Below are positions 62,757 to 64,000 of a stretch of 64,000 bases of DNA, one piece after another. Positions within the stretch are counted from its first letter, which is position 1, and every line of letters starts with the position of its first letter. The notes beneath the pieces were generated by a model that saw nothing but the letters and a program-made list of their open reading frames with translations, did no database searches and had not been told where the DNA came from. The stretch is taken from positions 124,001 to 188,000 of the forward strand of contig USEI01000001.1 in NCBI GenBank assembly GCA_900553685.1. Reading direction: 5' to 3'. Made by a program: the position numbers and the translations under genes. This stretch comes from an uncultured Clostridium sp. (lineage in GTDB: Bacteria > Bacillota > Clostridia > TANB77 > CAG-508).

Positions 62757-64000
62757 ATGAAGACAAATTTAGAAAGATTAAGTATAGAAGATATAATAAG
62801 AAAACTTGGATTTTTTATAAATTTTTCAGATTTTATGGCATGTTATAAGTTTAATGGTAGTCAAAAACAAATGTCAAAATTTGAAGATGAAATGACACAG
62901 AAAATAAAAGGACAAAAAGGAGTAGAGGAATATTTAAAAACCATTAGTGAAAATGAAAATTTATTTGATAAAGAACTCTATGTTTTTCATTTATTAAGGA
63001 TTTTACAAGATACTTATGATAAAATTCAAAGCAATACATATATAAATGGAGTAGTAAAGGTTCCAATTTTTATGATTAATGGAAAAGGAGAAAATGTACC
63101 TTTAGATAGAGATAGCATAAAAAGAATTTTAAGCAAATCTAGAAAATTGTTACAAGACTCAGACATTGTAGATTTAGAAGTATATAGAGAATCAGGTAAA
63201 ATAGAAATATACGAGTCTAGAAGGTATGTAGGAAAAAATACTAAAGCTGATGCTGATGAAAGAAAAGCAGAAGAAAGGCTTAAAAAAATTGAAGAAGAAA
63301 TAGGACTTGAAAATATCATAAGTTTTTTACAACCTACAGATTTAATAAGTGTTTGTAAATATCCAAATTTGGGAAATTTATTAGCAGTTAAGATAATTGA
63401 GAATGGGAAGAAAATTAAAAATAAAGATACTATAAGAATTCAAGATAGAGTAAATAACAGAGAGATTGAAACAACTGAAAAACTAGCAAAAGGAAAATAT
63501 TTTGATTGGGATGAATTTATAGATACTGTAAGAGAGAACTTTAGATATATAGATATTGATAAAATGTTATTACTAGCTAATACTATATTTTATAATAAAT
63601 ATGGAAACGAACCGGAAAAGTTTCCTTTTGAAGAAGCAAGAAAACTAAGGGAATTTACTAAAAAAGTAGAAGGATTACTTGAAAATAAAAATGTTACTAT
63701 AAATTCTTATAGATTTAATAGTGATATCGATTTTAATCTTATAAAATCATCAGTTGAGTCGCTAAATAAACATTACATAAATGGTAGGTATCGTGATGAT
63801 GTTGAAATAAATCAATTAGCAAAAGATATTATGGATGGCAAGGTATCAGTTACTAGTCTTTCTGAAGAGGAATATAGAGAAACCATGTCCTTTAAGCCAA
63901 TAGAATTAGCCCAAATAGTAACTTCAAGACCAGAAACTTTGCAGAGCTTAATTGAAAGATCATGGATAACAGATAAGGAACTAGAAGATATTATAGACAA
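62757..64000 (+). CDS. Large protein of unknown function, truncated by the window end
   Basis: The frame is open from ATG 62757 to the last base, more than 410 codons without a stop. I do not recognise it. It is soluble and rich in Lys, Glu, Ile and Asn; a helical charged stretch 'DADERKAEERLKKIEEEIGL' (about 164-184) may be a coiled coil. Other segments include 'NTYINGVVKVPIFMINGKGE' and 'GKYFDWDEFIDTVRENFRYI'. No enzymatic motif, signal peptide or membrane helix. Co-transcribed with the preceding gene from one promoter. Confidence 0.7.
   Translation, partial: MKTNLERLSIEDIIRKLGFFINFSDFMACYKFNGSQKQMSKFEDEMTQKIKGQKGVEEYLKTISENENLFDKELYVFHLLRILQDTYDKIQSNTYINGVVKVPIFMINGKGENVPLDRDSIKRILSKSRKLLQDSDIVDLEVYRESGKIEIYESRRYVGKNTKADADERKAEERLKKIEEEIGLENIISFLQPTDLISVCKYPNLGNLLAVKIIENGKKIKNKDTIRIQDRVNNREIETTEKLAKGKYFDWDEFIDTVRENFRYIDIDKMLLLANTIFYNKYGNEPEKFPFEEARKLREFTKKVEGLLENKNVTINSYRFNSDIDFNLIKSSVESLNKHYINGRYRDDVEINQLAKDIMDGKVSVTSLSEEEYRETMSFKPIELAQIVTSRPETLQSLIERSWITDKELEDIID

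Noticed and set aside
1-64000. tRNA or rRNA genes
   Set aside because: No clover-leaf or GC-rich RNA gene segment found by eye on either strand.

Overview
The window is a chromosomal segment of an AT-rich, low-GC Firmicute, most likely an endospore-forming member of the Clostridia. Evidence for this is the very AT-rich codon use, the sporulation genes spoVS and gerW (ytfJ), the Firmicute rlmN-prpC-prkC-rpe order, diaminopimelate synthesis through dapL, a three-copy acetate kinase block next to pta, and standard stop codons including TGA. I see no tRNA, rRNA, CRISPR array, intact insertion sequence or prophage.

Region 1 (1-22,700) is a cell-surface polysaccharide locus on the + strand. It holds a partial GT2 glycosyltransferase, a Wzt-type ABC-exporter ATPase broken by a one-base frameshift in its Walker A motif, three related two-domain GT2 enzymes (the first fused to a methyltransferase-like domain and a coiled coil), a small membrane protein, a GtrA-family protein, a polyprenyl-phosphate-type GT2, three further single-domain GT2 enzymes, a Wzx-like flippase and three large GT-C-like membrane proteins, two of them tandem paralogues. 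A 159-bp element with 20-bp terminal inverted repeats lies after the flippase. Together these genes could make lipid-linked sugars, extend a glycan in the cytoplasm, move it across the membrane and modify it outside.

Region 2 (22,700-29,400) is rlmN, prpC and prkC (PP2C phosphatase and PASTA kinase), rpe, a secreted bactofilin-like membrane protein and nth; rsgA, usual between prkC and rpe, is absent. Region 3 (29,400-38,250) is central carbon metabolism: pta, three consecutive ackA genes, rqcH on the opposite strand, and pgi. Region 4 (38,250-51,040) holds a small membrane protein, a very large FtsX-like permease without an ATPase, holA, dapL, a guaB closely resembling the Tritrichomonas-type IMP dehydrogenase, and guaA. 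Region 5 (52,400-64,000) holds ymdB, spoVS, an orphan solute-binding protein, recA with a LexA-like site, a MazG-like gene, recX (probably frameshifted), scpA, a DUF2953-like gene, gerW and two unrecognised genes, the last running off the window.

Four genes differ from their surroundings in base composition and each has its own signals: a 71-residue protein (42,486-42,701, minus), a GH13 amylase (47,389-49,263), a HIT-domain protein (51,103-52,143, minus) and a secreted cell-wall-repeat protein (58,612-60,021). They look like single-gene acquisitions placed between housekeeping genes. No complete new defence or mobile system is visible. The best leads are the single-gene cassettes, the triple acetate kinase block, the methyltransferase/GT/degenerate-GT fusion, the short inverted-repeat element and the unrecognised gene pair at the right edge. 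Functions are inferred from motifs read by eye; no database search was run.
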